A stretch of DNA of 64,000 nt from Arctopsyche grandis. Lineage: Eukaryota; Arthropoda; Insecta; Trichoptera; Hydropsychidae. Numbering within the stretch: the first letter of the stretch is position 1; each line of letters opens with the position of its first letter. The position numbers and the translations under genes are program-made. The stretch is taken from assembly GCF_051622035.1 (NCBI RefSeq), contig NC_135364.1:1321001-1385000 (forward strand), in the 5' to 3' direction. The notes beneath the pieces were generated by a model that saw only the letters and a list, made by a program, of their open reading frames with translations, was not told the origin of the DNA and searched no databases. Shown piece by piece: positions 45,125 to 57,590 of the stretch.

Positions 45125-46125
45125 TAAGTAGAGACCCGTATTTTGGGCATCTATTTTTGTCAATTTTGGCATTTTCATTTTGCATTTTAGCGTTTTAGGG
45201 CATTAAAAATGTTTAATTTTAGCATATATTTTTATGAAGAGTTTAATTTTAAATAATAAAAAATTTCGATGAATTTTAATAAAATGTATGTATATATGTA
45301 CATAAATACAATTTAAGGACAACACAACAATTAAAAAACAATAGAAAAATTCAAATATGTTTTGGAATTAAAATTACAATGAAAAAACACAAAGACAAAA
45401 AATATGAATATAAAAATATAATTCCAATCAAAATTTATTAAAACTTAAATTAAAACATGAAGCATATTTCTACAGATTGTTTTTTGAGATTCGTGCGACG
45501 ATCGGTAAAAATTATATTGTATTTACTAAAATACCTTTCAGCATCCACAGCACCAAATAGATTTTATAACTGCACAACCAAACTCTTCATATTTAATTTT
45601 TGTTGCCATCAATAATAGTAATATATCCGGCACGGATTAACTTTTTATATTCTTGATATCCAAGTGCTGATATCCTTCCAAACATTGAGCCTCTGTTAAT
45701 ACATTAAGCAATGCCAGGTTTCTAAAAAACAAAACTGTTTCTTTAACATTAATATTAGATTTTGTAACTGCCACAGATTGATTGAATAGTTTACTCAATG
45801 TTTGGAGGAATAGATTTGTCTCATTAAGTCTTGAGTGCGAGTCTAGTTTTACACAGCTCTAACTGTCTTCTTTTGTTCAGTTCAGTAGTAGACAAAAGCA
45901 GTTGCTTAGTTTTGACAGGAAAAACACCGTCTATGGTAAACTGCAAGCTCTTTTTTATCCCCTCAATTTCTTCACATAATAAATGGGCAAAGGGATAGGA
46001 AGACCCTTCTAAATTGTTTATTAATTATATGCAAATTACACTTTTGTTTGCTATTTTAGCATCTATTTTACGAATTTAGCATCTATTAGCATCAATTAAG
46101 CATTAATAGCAAAATGCCCAAAATA
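45125..46125 (-). mobile_element. hAT-like element remnant with TIR-like ends
   Basis: CGTATTTTGGGCAT near the left (45137) is inverted as ATGCCCAAAATACG near 46108-46121. On the minus strand, fragments such as AQCLEGYQHLDIKNIKS and the dimerisation motif VDAERYFSKYNIIFTDRRTN (about 45480-45565) identify a hAT-type transposase C-terminus. Frames are broken. A matching 8-bp duplication is not apparent. A related remnant is at 34440-34990. Confidence 0.55.
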
Positions 46126-46145
46126 CGTGTTTCTAGTCATTATGT

Positions 46146-47932
46146 CAGCGGTTTCCAAACTGGGAGGCGCGGAGTATTGCCAGGGGAGGCGCCAAAACAT
46201 TTTAATAAAAAAATAATTTCCATACCATAATATCTACAAATAAATAAAACTTCATATCGTAGCTTAACAGTAAAAATTCAATGCATGAATGTTTATTTTT
46301 ATTTTTCTTTCATTTTTATATATACATTTAATTCCTATAAAAAATTATCCGGAGAAGAAGATTTTAAAAATTGCGCCTTTGCAAACGCTCTGTTTTAGCT
46401 AAAGATGCCCATTTAATTGCATATGTTCGATATGTCGCGGATAATAATATATTAGAAGATATATTATTTTGCAAACACATTCTTGGGAAGACCACATCCA
46501 TTGAAATTTTTAATATAATAGACAGTTTTGTTGAAGAAAACGACATAAAGTGAAATAATTGCGTTGTGAACGACATAAAATAATAATTGGACTGTGTACC
46601 GACGGAGCTCACTCAATGTCCGGACACAAAGCAGGTCTTAAAGCATTGATCAAAAAGAAAGCACCACATGCTATCTGGACACACTGTATGATTCTCAGAG
46701 CAGCTCTATTGTCAAAAAATATGAGCGAGGAACTGAACAGCATTTTTACAAAAGTTATAAAAATTATAAACCACATTAAGAATAGTCCTTTGAGAGCAAA
46801 CCTGTTTGCAAAGCTGTTTGCAAAGCTGTGTGCTGATATGGAAGCCAATTATACCTCACTTTTGTATTATTGTGAAGTTCGCTGGCTATCTCGTGCAAAA
46901 ATGATTCTAAAGGGTGTTTGAACTCAAAGAAGAAATAGCAACCTTTCTCGAAGAAAACCACCATGAAGAGGCACATTTGTGGACGAACGATAATTTTATT
47001 GTTAAACTTGCCTATTTGGTTGAAATTTTTGGAAAATTGAGCGGTTTAAATAATTCAATGCAGGGATCACAAATACACCCACTTGTTCAATAAGACAAAT
47101 AAAAGATTTCAATAAAAAATTAAGGTTATGGAAATCAAATTTACAAAAGAATGGGTTGGATAGGTTTTCACTTTCCAAAGATTTCTGGGCCACAGCCAAT
47201 ATTGAAGCAAGTAAAAATATATTTACCGACCACTTGGATGTTTTAGTGCTGCATTTTTCCAATTATTTCAAGGACCTTGATTTCTCAAAGTTTTTGTGGA
47301 TACAGAATCCATTTAACGACAATGAAGAAGACGAATTCGAGCTGACAACCATCGAAAAATAAAAATTGATAGAATTACCATGCGATAGCTCACTAAAACA
47401 AAAGTTTCAAAATGAAACCATAATTAAATTTTGGATGAATCTTAGTGGAGAGTATGAATCTTTGTATTGCAAAGAAATGCAAGTGCTGCTACCGTTCGTA
47501 ACGTCTTATTTATACGAAACGGGCTTTTCGGCACTAGCTGCAATGAAAACAAAATATAGAGCCAGGTTAATAGTCGAAAAGGAGTTACGAGTGGCACTCT
47601 CCATATTGCCCCCAAGATTTGATAAACTTTGTGCTAATAAACAACAACATCCTTCGCATTCAATTTTGATGTATTAGATGTACATAGTTGAATTAGTAAT
47701 TTAATATAAAAATAAATATATGTACGTGTTCGTATAAATTTATGTATCATATATAGCAAAACCTTTTTATTGTTCTGTCTATTATAGAGTTCAGTATTTT
47801 ATTTTTAAATAAAGGTTTATTATTTAAAACGTGTCTATATTATTATATCTATTAAAAAATAAAAGGTAGGGAGGCGCGGAAAAAAATTTTTTTTTTAGGG
47901 AGGCGTAGTAGCATAAAGTTTGGAAACCGCTG
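46146..47932 (+). mobile_element. hAT transposon (Charlie-type ends)
   Basis: 16-bp inverted ends CAGCGGTTTCCAAACT at 46146 and ending 47932, flanked by CATTATGT (46138-46145) and CATTACGT (47933-47940), an 8-bp duplication with one mismatch. Subterminal GGGAGGCGCGG occurs near both ends (46170, 47870). The transposase is partial and broken. Confidence 0.87.
46371..47677 (+). pseudogene. hAT transposase pseudogene (SCAND3/ZBED5-like)
   Basis: Blocks in order: LCKRSVLAKDAHLIAYVRYV and SIEIFNIIDSFVEENDIK (46371-46553); GLCTDGAHSMSGHKAGLKAL, KKKAPHAIWTHCMI, ILRAALLSKNM, INHIKNSPLRANLF, YCEVRWLSRAKMILKG (46580-46920); DRFSLSKDFWATANIE (47156); and the C-terminal dimerisation region FWMNLSGEYESLYCKEMQVL, TSYLYETGFSALAAMKTKYR (47366-47677). 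Stops at 46551 and 46919 and several frameshifts break the frame, and the N-terminal BED or SCAN part is missing. The C-terminal frame (103 codons) is well preserved. Confidence 0.78.
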
Positions 47933-47940
47933 CATTACGT

Positions 47941-48735
47941 AGTATTTTTATGTGTCGCTTTTTTTTAAAATAAAACCACACGTTTTGGACAACAATTCAC
48001 GGCAACATCATATGTCGCTAATTAATGATGATATAGAGTTTTTTTTTTGACAAAACTCACATAAATGGATATCGTACGTTATTTTATTAATAATATAATT
48101 TTTCATGCGCGCAATTCCAGGGTTAAAGTGGACAGGGGAAAATCTCGAGCCGAGACTAATGTTGCTCTTTTATTCGACGAAAGCTCTATCGCTTTTTCCC
48201 TTCCATATATACGTTCCAGGAGCTTTTAATACAATGAATACAACGAAATTTATGTCTAGTTTATATGACACATACTAATATGTACAAAGGGAAAATAACG
48301 ACCGCAGAATACGATGAGAGAAAGCGAAAGGGAAAAAACCGATTTTTTTGTTTTTTTTTTTGAAAAAAAAAAAGAAGTTAAAAGCTTACGTTTTTCGGGA
48401 ATAATAGGACGCGTCATCGCACGGTCCATTGTGGTGACACGACGTATGTTGACGCATTCGGTTCATTAAAGCGGGTATATTTTGGCGGTCTGTCATTAAC
48501 CGGTTAACGGTCGCATTAACTTAATGGAGCCGGGAAAATCGGCACTGTGCAAAGAAAGTTAATCTTTCCGAGTACGTTTTCATCCGAGGCTCGTTTTCCA
48601 CTTGTGCTTTTCCGCCATCAGATACGCTTTTCTCGATTTCCGCGATGCGACCGATCGACTCGTCTTCACAAATGCGATGCTGTAATGAATTGTTGATACA
48701 CGTCAGTGTATTCAGTATACATATATACATACATT
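47941..48735. other. Mixed non-coding stretch, partly GC-richer
   Basis: From about 48060 the composition is less AT-rich (48400-48700 includes GGACGCGTCATCGCACGG, CGGTTAACGGTCGCAT, CGCGATGCGACCGATCG). No credible ORF or transposon. Could be single-copy regulatory DNA. Confidence 0.4.
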
Positions 48736-48740
48736 AGTCA

Positions 48741-49087
48741 GCAGTATGGCTCAGTGGTAGTGTGTATGTTTAGCACCAAGTGATTATTGGGTTCGATCCC
48801 GCTATACTGCTAGTTAGACTTGGATATTTGTGACTCTAAGTCAATCGTTTCTTATCAGAGTTTGCCAATTTTATGTGATCATTGTTGAAACGGTTCCTCG
48901 AAATTGGCAAAAAAATCATCTTACCTGCTGTCACAAATCTTCTGTATTTAATGTATGTACAATTCGTAAAAATAATATACAAATCTAAATCCATGGATGT
49001 CTCAATGGATTAATTAATTGTAAATTTCGTGTTCTTCGTAATAAAAATGCTGCATTGTTTGTAATTAATTGTCTAGGAAGGCGCATT
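48741..49087 (+). mobile_element. tRNA-derived SINE, plus strand
   Basis: The head resembles a tRNA with pol III boxes: box A-like TGGCTCAGTGGTAG (48747) and box B GGTTCGATCCC (48790). Then comes the family body (TTTGTGACTC, TTCTTATCAGAGTTTGCCAA, TTGTTGAAACGGTTCCTCG, TGTCACAAATCTTCTG) and the 3' phrase TGCTGCATTGTTTGTAATT. The terminal hairpin AGGAAGGCGCATTGGGGTCTTCCTG is cut off where LINE sequence begins (about 49088). Confidence 0.85.
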
Positions 49088-50218
49088 GGGGTCTTCCTGT
49101 CAAGCCTTCGATGAGAGTCAAGCCTCTCTCCTTCAAGAGGATATTAACGCTGTGTTAGAGTTCAGTTCCAGTTAAGGACGTGAACTGAATACTAGTAAAT
49201 GTGCCATTATGAGTTATGGACGGGCGAATTCGCTCTTTTGTCACGGATATTCCATCGGATCCGTGTTGTTGACGCGTGTGGAATCTATGGTCGATTTGGG
49301 TATCACTTTTGATCCTCAATTCACCTTTCACAACCACATCCATACAGTCGCTGACGTTTCCTTTCGTCGACTTGGATTCGTCTTGAGATATGCTCGGTTA
49401 TTCTCCAACCCCATGTATTCTCGCTTGCTTGTTAGAAGTAAGCTAGAGTATAATGCGATTGTTACCCATATCTTTACCTTAGTCTTTTCCTTTTGGGCAT
49501 GCTTGGGTATAATTCACTTGAAACTTCTCATTGATTCGTTTCGTTCTCCAGCTACTACGTGGTAATACGTCATGCCCGTTGTTGCTGAAACAGTTGGGAC
49601 TTTATGTCCCTAATAACTATGTGCGTGGTAGACATCATCATTTGATGGCTGTACCTCCTGCTCACTCAGGTAATTCGAATGGCTCCTATTCCAAGAGCTA
49701 TTCGACTTCTCAATGAAATCGTTGCTGCCGAGACTGAATGTGATCTTTTCCACCTCAGTGAGCGTAAATTGTCGGATATTACTCTAACCAATTTATCTGG
49801 TAGTCTGCGCTCATCATTGTTTTCATGATTGATTGAGTGGAATTTTGATTAACTCTCTTCCATTTGGGCCTTACAGGGATGTTTTGTATTTGTAGCTTGT
49901 TCTTATTTATCGGAACAGGCTGCAGGTGCAAGACATTGCATTCTTTATATTATTACTACTTATTAAATTATTTTTGTATTTTATTACTCATTTAAATTTT
50001 CATTTATCCGCTATTTTATTACTTTATTGTTTTTTTTTAATGATTGTTTAAATGTTATTTTTTATCTTTTCTTTTTTTTTGTTGCTTTTGCTTTTTGTTC
50101 CATCAATTTATTTTTTGTTTTTCTCCCTGTCTTGTTTTATTATCTAGGCCATTGTGGCGCATTAGATTCCCCTTGTAATGCCACAATGTGCCAAAACTTT
50201 TAAATAAATAAATAAATT
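49088..50218 (+). mobile_element. 5'-truncated LINE (CCATTGTGG hairpin family)
   Basis: Starts within the RT (GAGAGTCAAGCCTCTCTCCT corresponds to 33370) and continues to the ORF2 end, 3'UTR, hairpin at 50148-50189 (CCATTGTGG ... CCACAATG) and TAAATAAATAAATT tail. It joins directly to the truncated end of the SINE. Confidence 0.8.
49110..49828 (+). pseudogene. LINE RT C-terminal region, frameshifted
   Basis: Readable blocks: YGRANSLFCHGYSIGSVLL, RVESMVDLGITFDPQFTFHN, FRRLGFVLRYARLFSNPMYS, KLEYNAIV, then after frame changes LLRGNTSCPLLLKQLGLYVP, a VPPA-x-SG block near 49650, PRAIRLLNEIVAAETECDLF and HLSERKLSDITLTNLSGSLR, with TGA at about 49826. This is the thumb and C-terminal portion of a LINE ORF2; the catalytic box is upstream of the truncation. 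Confidence 0.75.
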
Positions 50219-53200
50219 ATTAATTCGTAACGATTTTTCTACTTTCCACCAAATTTGGAAATCAGCGTTATCGATGAATGTTGAAACTATGTATGACAAT
50301 ACAAGGATAAAAAATCACCCAAAATACTCCAGGGGTCGAGGTTTTGTAATTTGAATTCACTACGTACATTTTGAGGGCATTGCAAATTAACCGAGAGGTT
50401 ATTGAACATGTAAGGGAAAAATACGAGCATTGTATTATACATTATATAAATAACACACACACGAACAGATTACCGAAAAGATAATGGTTTCGACGTATCC
50501 TTTTATACAAACAACACGTGTTCTTTGCCCGAGGGCGTGCTAAAACGAGCTGGTTGTACCACTCTAACATGAAACATAAACATGATCATTGATACAGAGA
50601 GGGATCGAAAGTAATGTTACATCAACATCACATATCCGCGTTTATGGGGCGAAAGTTTAATCTCCGATATTTACGATCCTTGCACACACACCCACGTGAA
50701 AAATAAAAATGAATATATTTATTTATTTATGTGTGTATTTTGCGTTGCGAAGTTTTCCGTCGCGACGAAATGTTCGAATGGAACGCATTTACACAATGTT
50801 TTTGTTAACTCCGAAATGGTTACGACTGGCTGAAAATATTCGCGTATTTTTGCAGGGGCTTTGGCATTCTGTATTATGATGTTTTTGGGTTATTAAAATA
50901 TATTTCGCGTCTTTAACTTTCGACAAACTTCGCATCGAGTAAATATGTACATATTATTTGACGAGTAAACTTCGTGATCATATCATATCGTAACATTTTT
51001 CAATTACTCAGTGACATTTTCATGTATTGAACTATGATATAAAAATCGATTTTTAATTATTATTTTATCGTTGTTGATTAAATGTTGATGGATGGTCGAC
51101 ATTTTGACGTCGGTGTTTAATTGAAAATATAAAATGATATACATGTAGTAATTGCAATCTATCAAAGCCTTTTCCGAACGCAATGGAAAAATATTTGAAA
51201 TTAAGTTAAATTTTCGGCTTTATGATTTAAAAATCGATCGATTTTATTGCATTGTAGTAGTATTTGCAGAAGAAAAACTCTAAAACTCGAAATGTCATGA
51301 ATCAAATATAAGTACGATACAATAGGCAATAAGTTTGGAATAATTTGCGGTCCCAAATATATAATATTTTATGGCCCACGGACCCAAACAGGTATGTTCT
51401 AATACTAATAATATTCGAGAAATGCTAATTCATATAGAATATTCTAATAAATATATACAGTAAAAGCTTTGTTCACTTTTGAACAGACTGATTTTCGCGA
51501 TAGCTTCGTATTATAGGATACAAGAATGTATGCAATCAGTGTTTTGCTCGTTTGTTATCGGCAATTTTCCGAGCGTGCAACAATGTTTTCATGCATTTCC
51601 AGCGCATCCTATCGAATCTGATATTTATTAAAAAAAAAAAACCACCAACAATATCAAACACGATGAAGGCTTTATGGCGCGATTTTTTCCCCGAAAAGCC
51701 GCAAGGCGAATTGCGAAACGAAGTGCGCTAATTATGTCCGCGCGAATTTTCCGCAAGTTTAACGTGAAATGCGAATACTACGTGGCGCAGAGAATTTCAC
51801 TCTCGGCGCAAGAAAATTCTTTCGGTCGGAAAAGCGAGTTAAGCCCCCCCCCCGCAAATGGCACGTTTATATCACCGGCATAATTAACAACAAAACCCCA
51901 ACAGCATTTTCGTCCTGGTGCCATAGTCTATTATCGAAACGGGAACAGCATACATACGCTAAATTCCTCGTAAAAATTATAAAATTGTACTACGGATTTA
52001 AGTATAAATATCTAATACTAGTGGTTTTACATTTTAAATAATTCTTGATATATTTATATACAGGGGTACTTTATTCATCCACTGTTTTATCTTTTGCCAA
52101 AAACAATTGACGTGGCTATAAGGCAACATCGATAATTTTATTAAATTAATAGGTTTTAGTTAAATTATTTGTTTTCAGGTCACAGTATGAGTTGAAATGA
52201 AAAAGTAACGATTTTCTGTGAAAACTGATGCGAAATCTTCGGCGATGCTGTACAATGTATGAGTTTTATGAGCAGCCTTTGCCAACTGTGACCGTTTCCT
52301 CTGATCTCATATGAACGAGGACGCTAGCATTATATGTATATATGTTCTTAAATAATAAAATATTTCAAATGCACAATTTTATAGTGGAGTCAACCGTTTT
52401 GCAAAATTTTCCCCGTAAAATCTTACGTAGCACATGCCAAAACCAACAGAATCGCATATAGTTAAATTTTCACATGGTAAATACGAGCAATGCGCTATGA
52501 AACGCAAAAAAGCACTCAATTTACGCTTTATTTTAATTTGTTTGAAAATTTCCATTTATTTTTCGGTCGCCCAACTTTTTCCGGACCGAGTTTATTTACC
52601 GTCAGGAAAAGTTATGGAAAATTTGTTTTTTTTACACCGCGATAATTTGACCCGTTCGGAACTGAAAAATATTTAAAACGCAATAATTTTTTTCATCGAA
52701 AGACTATATTTCAGCGACAAGAAAGTTTCCCATTTCCTGGCGTCTCAGCGTGGAAAACGTCAACTTTAGATATGTCGCTGGAGATAAGCTTTGAAAAATG
52801 ACTGAATTAGAATTTTTATAATATTTTAAGCTACCACGGAGGATGCGAATTCACGTTTGAACAAGTCCAAATGCATTTCTTGAAAGAAATAACTGTATTC
52901 TTTAAAGAATACACACATATGTACATATAGAGACGTTCACAAAAGCTTATGACGTCGGCTTCGGTGCATTTGGACGCGTCAAGTCTATGATATATGGATC
53001 GCTTTATTGTCGAAGTTGGGCATGTGAAGTATATAAGTGCTTTACGAAATGAACCAATTAATCATTGAGAGCATTTTGAACGAACGAACGGTCGAAATAG
53101 AGCCATTTTAATAGGTCAAAAACATTGCGTACTCGTGCCCTATGTATGTACATATGTACTTCCGATTTGGCCCGGTATACTGCATGATAAATATAATACA

Positions 53201-55089
53201 GCTAAAGAAAAATATCAAAAAATAACGAACGAATGAATGGACTATGACGTGTATGTGAAGTTTGGTTAAAAAGTTCGGCGAATGTGCCAAGGCAACAAAA
53301 CTAACATGTATATATTATACATACATATGTATTCTTCTAAATCGGCTTGATAAATTTTACAAGATCCTTTAGTAAGGTAGAGATTTTCATGTCCCCGTGT
53401 TAAAAAAAATGGGCAGCTTTAAAAGAACGAAGATTGAATTTAACTTTAAACGTTCGAAATTTTCCAAGGAGCTAATAAAAATTTTAATAATATTTCGTTT
53501 GAAAATTTTGCTATTTCCTCTTCATATTTTTACTATTTTTTAAAAGTATTTTTGTCACTGTTATTTTAAACCTTCAGTTAACAAGCTTTGACGCCTTGCA
53601 AATTATTGCTAAAAAATAGTTATTAATGATTGATTTTAAATCTTATGGCGACGAAAATCTAACATGTAGTTTTGAGAAATTAGTCGATTGAGGATACTCA
53701 ATGATTGATCAAATTGGACTTAAATATATACCAATATAGAAACAGACCTTTTGATTAAAATACAACTTTCAGAATCATATTAAATTCAAATATAAGTAAA
53801 ACTCACATGATTAAGATCTTAATTACAATATTATCCGTAGTAAGACACTTCTATTCCCTATGTTTTAAATATTATGTATTGTAATATTTTGGTGTTTTAA
53901 ATATTCAAGATAATCATAAGCTATATAGTTTTAATTATTAAATATAAACAAAAGCCATACTCAACGTAGCGACTTATTTCCAGACGAAAATTTAAAAGAT
54001 GACTTGATTTTACAATTCAGTTTTCACAATTATCATCCAGAATTTAATAAGATCACAATTATGGTACAAACGTATACTCAAAATTTGCTAAATCCAGTTA
54101 TTAAAGCATCTTTATTCCGATTATTATGTTCTATCAGAGCATACTGGTAACCTTTGATACTAGGTACAAGTTTGACTAGAATTTTTTTATCCGAAACCAT
54201 CGAGCAAAACACTAGTATGTCACCAAAACTTAATAACTTACATAAGTTAATATTCAGTACCCTTTCCGATTTATTGAAACCTATAAAATTTTGACCTCAT
54301 TTATCAAGTGTTGTGGAAATGCTACTAACGTGCTTTATGGAAGCAATCGAAATATTTTGTTTACATAAAAATCAGACTGATCAGATTTTTCGGACTATTT
54401 AATACTATTTATTCTGACAAAAGCGGAAATAACTTTACCGCCTGTGGATAATTTATATAACAGATGTACTTTATTACACATGTATATTTAATAAATGTAT
54501 CGTACTTTTGTATCACACCTCGTATGTGGTGGTTCTCTTGATAGAACGTAGAGTGAGTTTTTCCATAGCAGGTGAAAGGGTAAGCAGAGGGGGGTAAAAA
54601 TGTGTGTCGGTATGTGCTTAAATGAAAGCCGTAACGTATTCACAGTATAAAAGATCCGACGGGAAAAATATGCAAATGTGCCCGAGGGAAAATGTAAGAA
54701 AAGCGGCATTTGCGAGCGTTGATTTTAAATGGATCAAGTGCCATTGCATTATTCGTAATGGAGTTGATACAACATTAAGACTTTATTATATGAATGGATA
54801 ATCATTTTTTACCCAGGCTTTGCAGTGTGGACAATTTTTTTCAATAATATATCGTACTTTATATAATGCGGATCAATCGTAATAGGATTTGCGGTCTACT
54901 TATGCCGTAGTTCTGAATTTACGATTTAATGAAGAAACATTCGTTTTATATTGTAGTTAAACTATGAACTATGGCTTCTTGTAAATTCAAATATAAAACT
55001 TTATAGCTAGACGGCAGACTAAAAATGCGGGGAAAATCCGGTGACAATCTGTTTAAAATTTTTACAAACTATCCCTAAGGGTGTTACGG
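50219..55089. other. Long transposon-poor region without a recognisable gene
   Basis: No frame here has family motifs. Several 60-90 codon frames (51674-51883, 51769-52041, 52434-52676) overlap each other in different phases with irregular composition and are best read as chance. Stretches at 51540-51900 and 52380-52800 are less AT-rich and look single copy. TACATATGTA palindromes occur at 52917, 53150 and 53322. A decayed repeat may be present near 54000-54300, but I cannot name it. Confidence 0.5.
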
Positions 55090-55815
55090 ATAACTATGCA
55101 TCTTTTCTAACAATAATTATAATTTTATATATGCAATCCCACTTCCAGTTTATTAATATTCCAGTTTAGTTATATTTTTTTATCTTCATTATATTAATAC
55201 AAGAATTATACTTGAATTTTTTCGTGAAGGTCACACATGTTTAAGGGGTCGAAAAAAATAGTGGAAGAAAAATCGAACTGCCACTTCTGGTTGACGAATG
55301 CTTACCAAATTTTATGCATAACTTGTTATTAATCTTAAACTTTTAGATATGAAATTTTAGTTTAATAAACCAACAGGTTTCTGAGAAAAATATAAAAAAA
55401 CATTGATTATCTAGAGTAAAAGTACTACTTCCTGTTCAGATAAAAATATTAGGTTATATAATTTATAATTTTTATTACATGTAAAAAATATTCAGTCCGA
55501 TTCAGTTAGCGGTTTGGGAGACAATTGAATTCAAAAACTTAAAAAAAGGGAACACCTATGTATGTATGAGGGTATGTACCATTTCTGGTCAACATAAATG
55601 CAAAAACATGTCGATAAAAATTTTGGTAACCGATACTAAGTTTCAGTTCGTTAGGACTAACGGTGTTCAAAAATTCCCCAAAATACACAGACACACACAC
55701 ATTTTTTCTAGATCATGAAAACGTGATCAGTGATCAATTCTGAGTTCGAATCAGTCAAAATCTCGAGTTCGAATTTTCGCATGATCACAAAACTTCATCT
55801 ATTGTTACTACGTAC
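55090..55815 (-). repeat. Dispersed 'CCGGAAGT' repeat, inverted, uninterrupted copy
   Basis: Reverse complement of 1690-2330 in order: CCACTTCTGGTTGACGAATG, AGTACTACTTCCTGTTCAGA, GTTAGGACTAACGGTGTTCA, AAAACGTGATCAGTGATCAA. It contains the unoccupied site for the foldback MITE found at 36782. Confidence 0.65.
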
Positions 55816-56557
55816 ATATATAAAGTAATTAATCGATGAAATGTAGTAAAATATTTAAAAGTATTATATTATCAATTCCACGTATTTATCAACACTAATC
55901 TTTGTGATGGTATATTTATAATCATGTGATTGATTCAGTATGATTTTATCATGTATTTACTTTTAAGATAATCTTTATCTTGTCTTATCTACGCACCTGC
56001 AGCTAATTTCATTATGCTCGTCTATAAATATGGTATGACACTACGCGACGCTACAAAACTGCTCGTACTTGGTTCACTCTTGCGTCTAAAGTCATGACAT
56101 GATCTTTATTGTCTTGCAAGAAGTACTGTAAGCAATTTTGTCGATGGACGGTCACCTGTCCGTCGGGAAAACGGCCATAAAACGTTAACGTTCATTTCTG
56201 GCGCGTAAATCATGCGCACAATTTAGACGCGACCATCCATCTCGCATTTGGGTATGTTTACGACCCTTTACCCGTGTTACGAAACGGATTTAACCCGCCC
56301 ACTTTATTGGATTTATTCTGCGGTTTCTTTTTTTTTTTTTAGTCTGCCAATTGCCAATATAGATGCAATGCAATAAAAACGGCCGGAAGCCCTTTCGCGT
56401 TCCGCGTCAATTTTCCGCAAGTGCAACGATTTTCGAACGTAATTTAATTAAGGGAATCGATAGTCACATTTAACGAGCTCTGTTCAATGTTTCTTTTTTT
56501 AGGTCGCATAGGGAAAAATTTTATAAATGCTATTTTTTTTATTATTTCATTTTATAC
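55816..56557. other. Non-coding, partly GC-richer stretch
   Basis: 56000-56450 includes GGACGGTCACCTGTCCGTCG (self-complementary arms GGACGG/CCGTCC), CGGCCGGAAGCCC and CGCGTTCCGCGTC. No credible ORF. Confidence 0.4.
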
Positions 56558-56962
56558 CAGGAAGGCCTTACAGGTAAACCCCAATGAGCCTTCCTGGCCA
56601 ATTACAAACAATACAGCATTTTTATTATACAAGTCGCTGAATTACGAGACACTGAAAACTCACAAATTAACGAGACATCTATGAATTGTACATACATTTT
56701 ATTGTATATTAATCATACTCAAATAGTGGTGACATATGTAGTAGGTAGGAAGGATTTTAGCCAATTTTTTTTATCGGGAACCGTTTCAACTATGCAATCA
56801 GATAGGAAACGATAGACCTGGAGTCACAAATATCCAGGTCTGACCAGCAGCACTACAGATATACTCAGAAGAATTCGTTTTCAATCGAGGTCAGTTAATG
56901 GGATCGAACCCGGGGACCTCTCGGTGTTAGGCAGAAGCTTAACGACCGAGCTATGCTGCTGG
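56558..56962 (-). mobile_element. tRNA-derived SINE, minus strand, full-length
   Basis: On the minus strand it begins CCAGCAGCATAGCTCGGTCG with box A-like TAGCTCGGTCGTTAAG and box B GGGTTCGATCCC (56900-56911). The body has GTGACTCCAGGTCTATCGTT and TTGAAACGGTTCCCGATAA. The 3' hairpin is at 56558-56597 (CCAGGAAGG ... CCTTCCTGG). The head differs from the other two SINEs more than the body does. Confidence 0.85.
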
Positions 56963-57280
56963 ATGAATAAGTACGTAGGATTTTTTTCGCTTATGTAAGT
57001 TTGTTTAGGAATGGTTAAATATAATACATAATATGTCATCATTTGTTTATTCCATTTGACTATTTAATTTATTTATGTTTTACGTATTTTCACTAAGTGG
57101 GCTTTCACTGAAAAAAATTCTGAATTTCAAGGAACATTTTCAAGGAAAATATATTAAAAGAATGGAACTTTTCCAAACAGCCTTATATTCCACAGTCTGA
57201 TTGTATTTATTTATTTAAAAAAAAGCAGAAACAAATTGCATTACAGCATACATATGTATGAACATATTTTACATATTATC

Positions 57281-57590
57281 CAGCAGTATGGCTTAATGGT
57301 AGCGAGTATGTTTAGCATCAAGTGATCAGTGAGATCGATCCGCCATACTGCTGGTTAGATTTGGGGGTATTTGTGACTCCACATCGATCGTTTCTTATCA
57401 GAGTTTGCCAATTTTATCTGATAATTGTTGAAACTGTTCCTCTAAATTGGTAAAAAGTCATCTTTCCTGTTGTCACAAATCTTCTATATTTATTGTGTGT
57501 ATAATTTGTAAAAAATATGTTCAAAATCTAAATCCGTAGATGTGTCAATGGATTAATTGTGTAATTAATTAATTAATTAATTGTTATTAA
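57281..57590 (+). mobile_element. tRNA-derived SINE, plus strand, 3'-truncated
   Basis: Head CAGCAGTATGGCTTAATGGT (box A-like) and GATCGATCCGCC (decayed box B), then TTATCAGAGTTTGCCAATTT, GTTGAAACTGTTCCTC, TGTTGTCACAAATCTTC, ending in an AATTAATT run near 57590. It lacks the terminal hairpin. Confidence 0.8.

Noticed and set aside
48741-48812. Possible tRNA gene (box A and box B)
   Set aside because: The tRNA-like part is the head of a SINE with a family body and 3' end, repeated at 56558 and 57281; it does not fold into a complete cloverleaf by eye.
51674-52041. Two overlapping frames (Arg/Lys-rich and second phase)
   Set aside because: They overlap in different phases with no family motif, no splice or start context, and irregular composition; probably chance in a GC-richer stretch.
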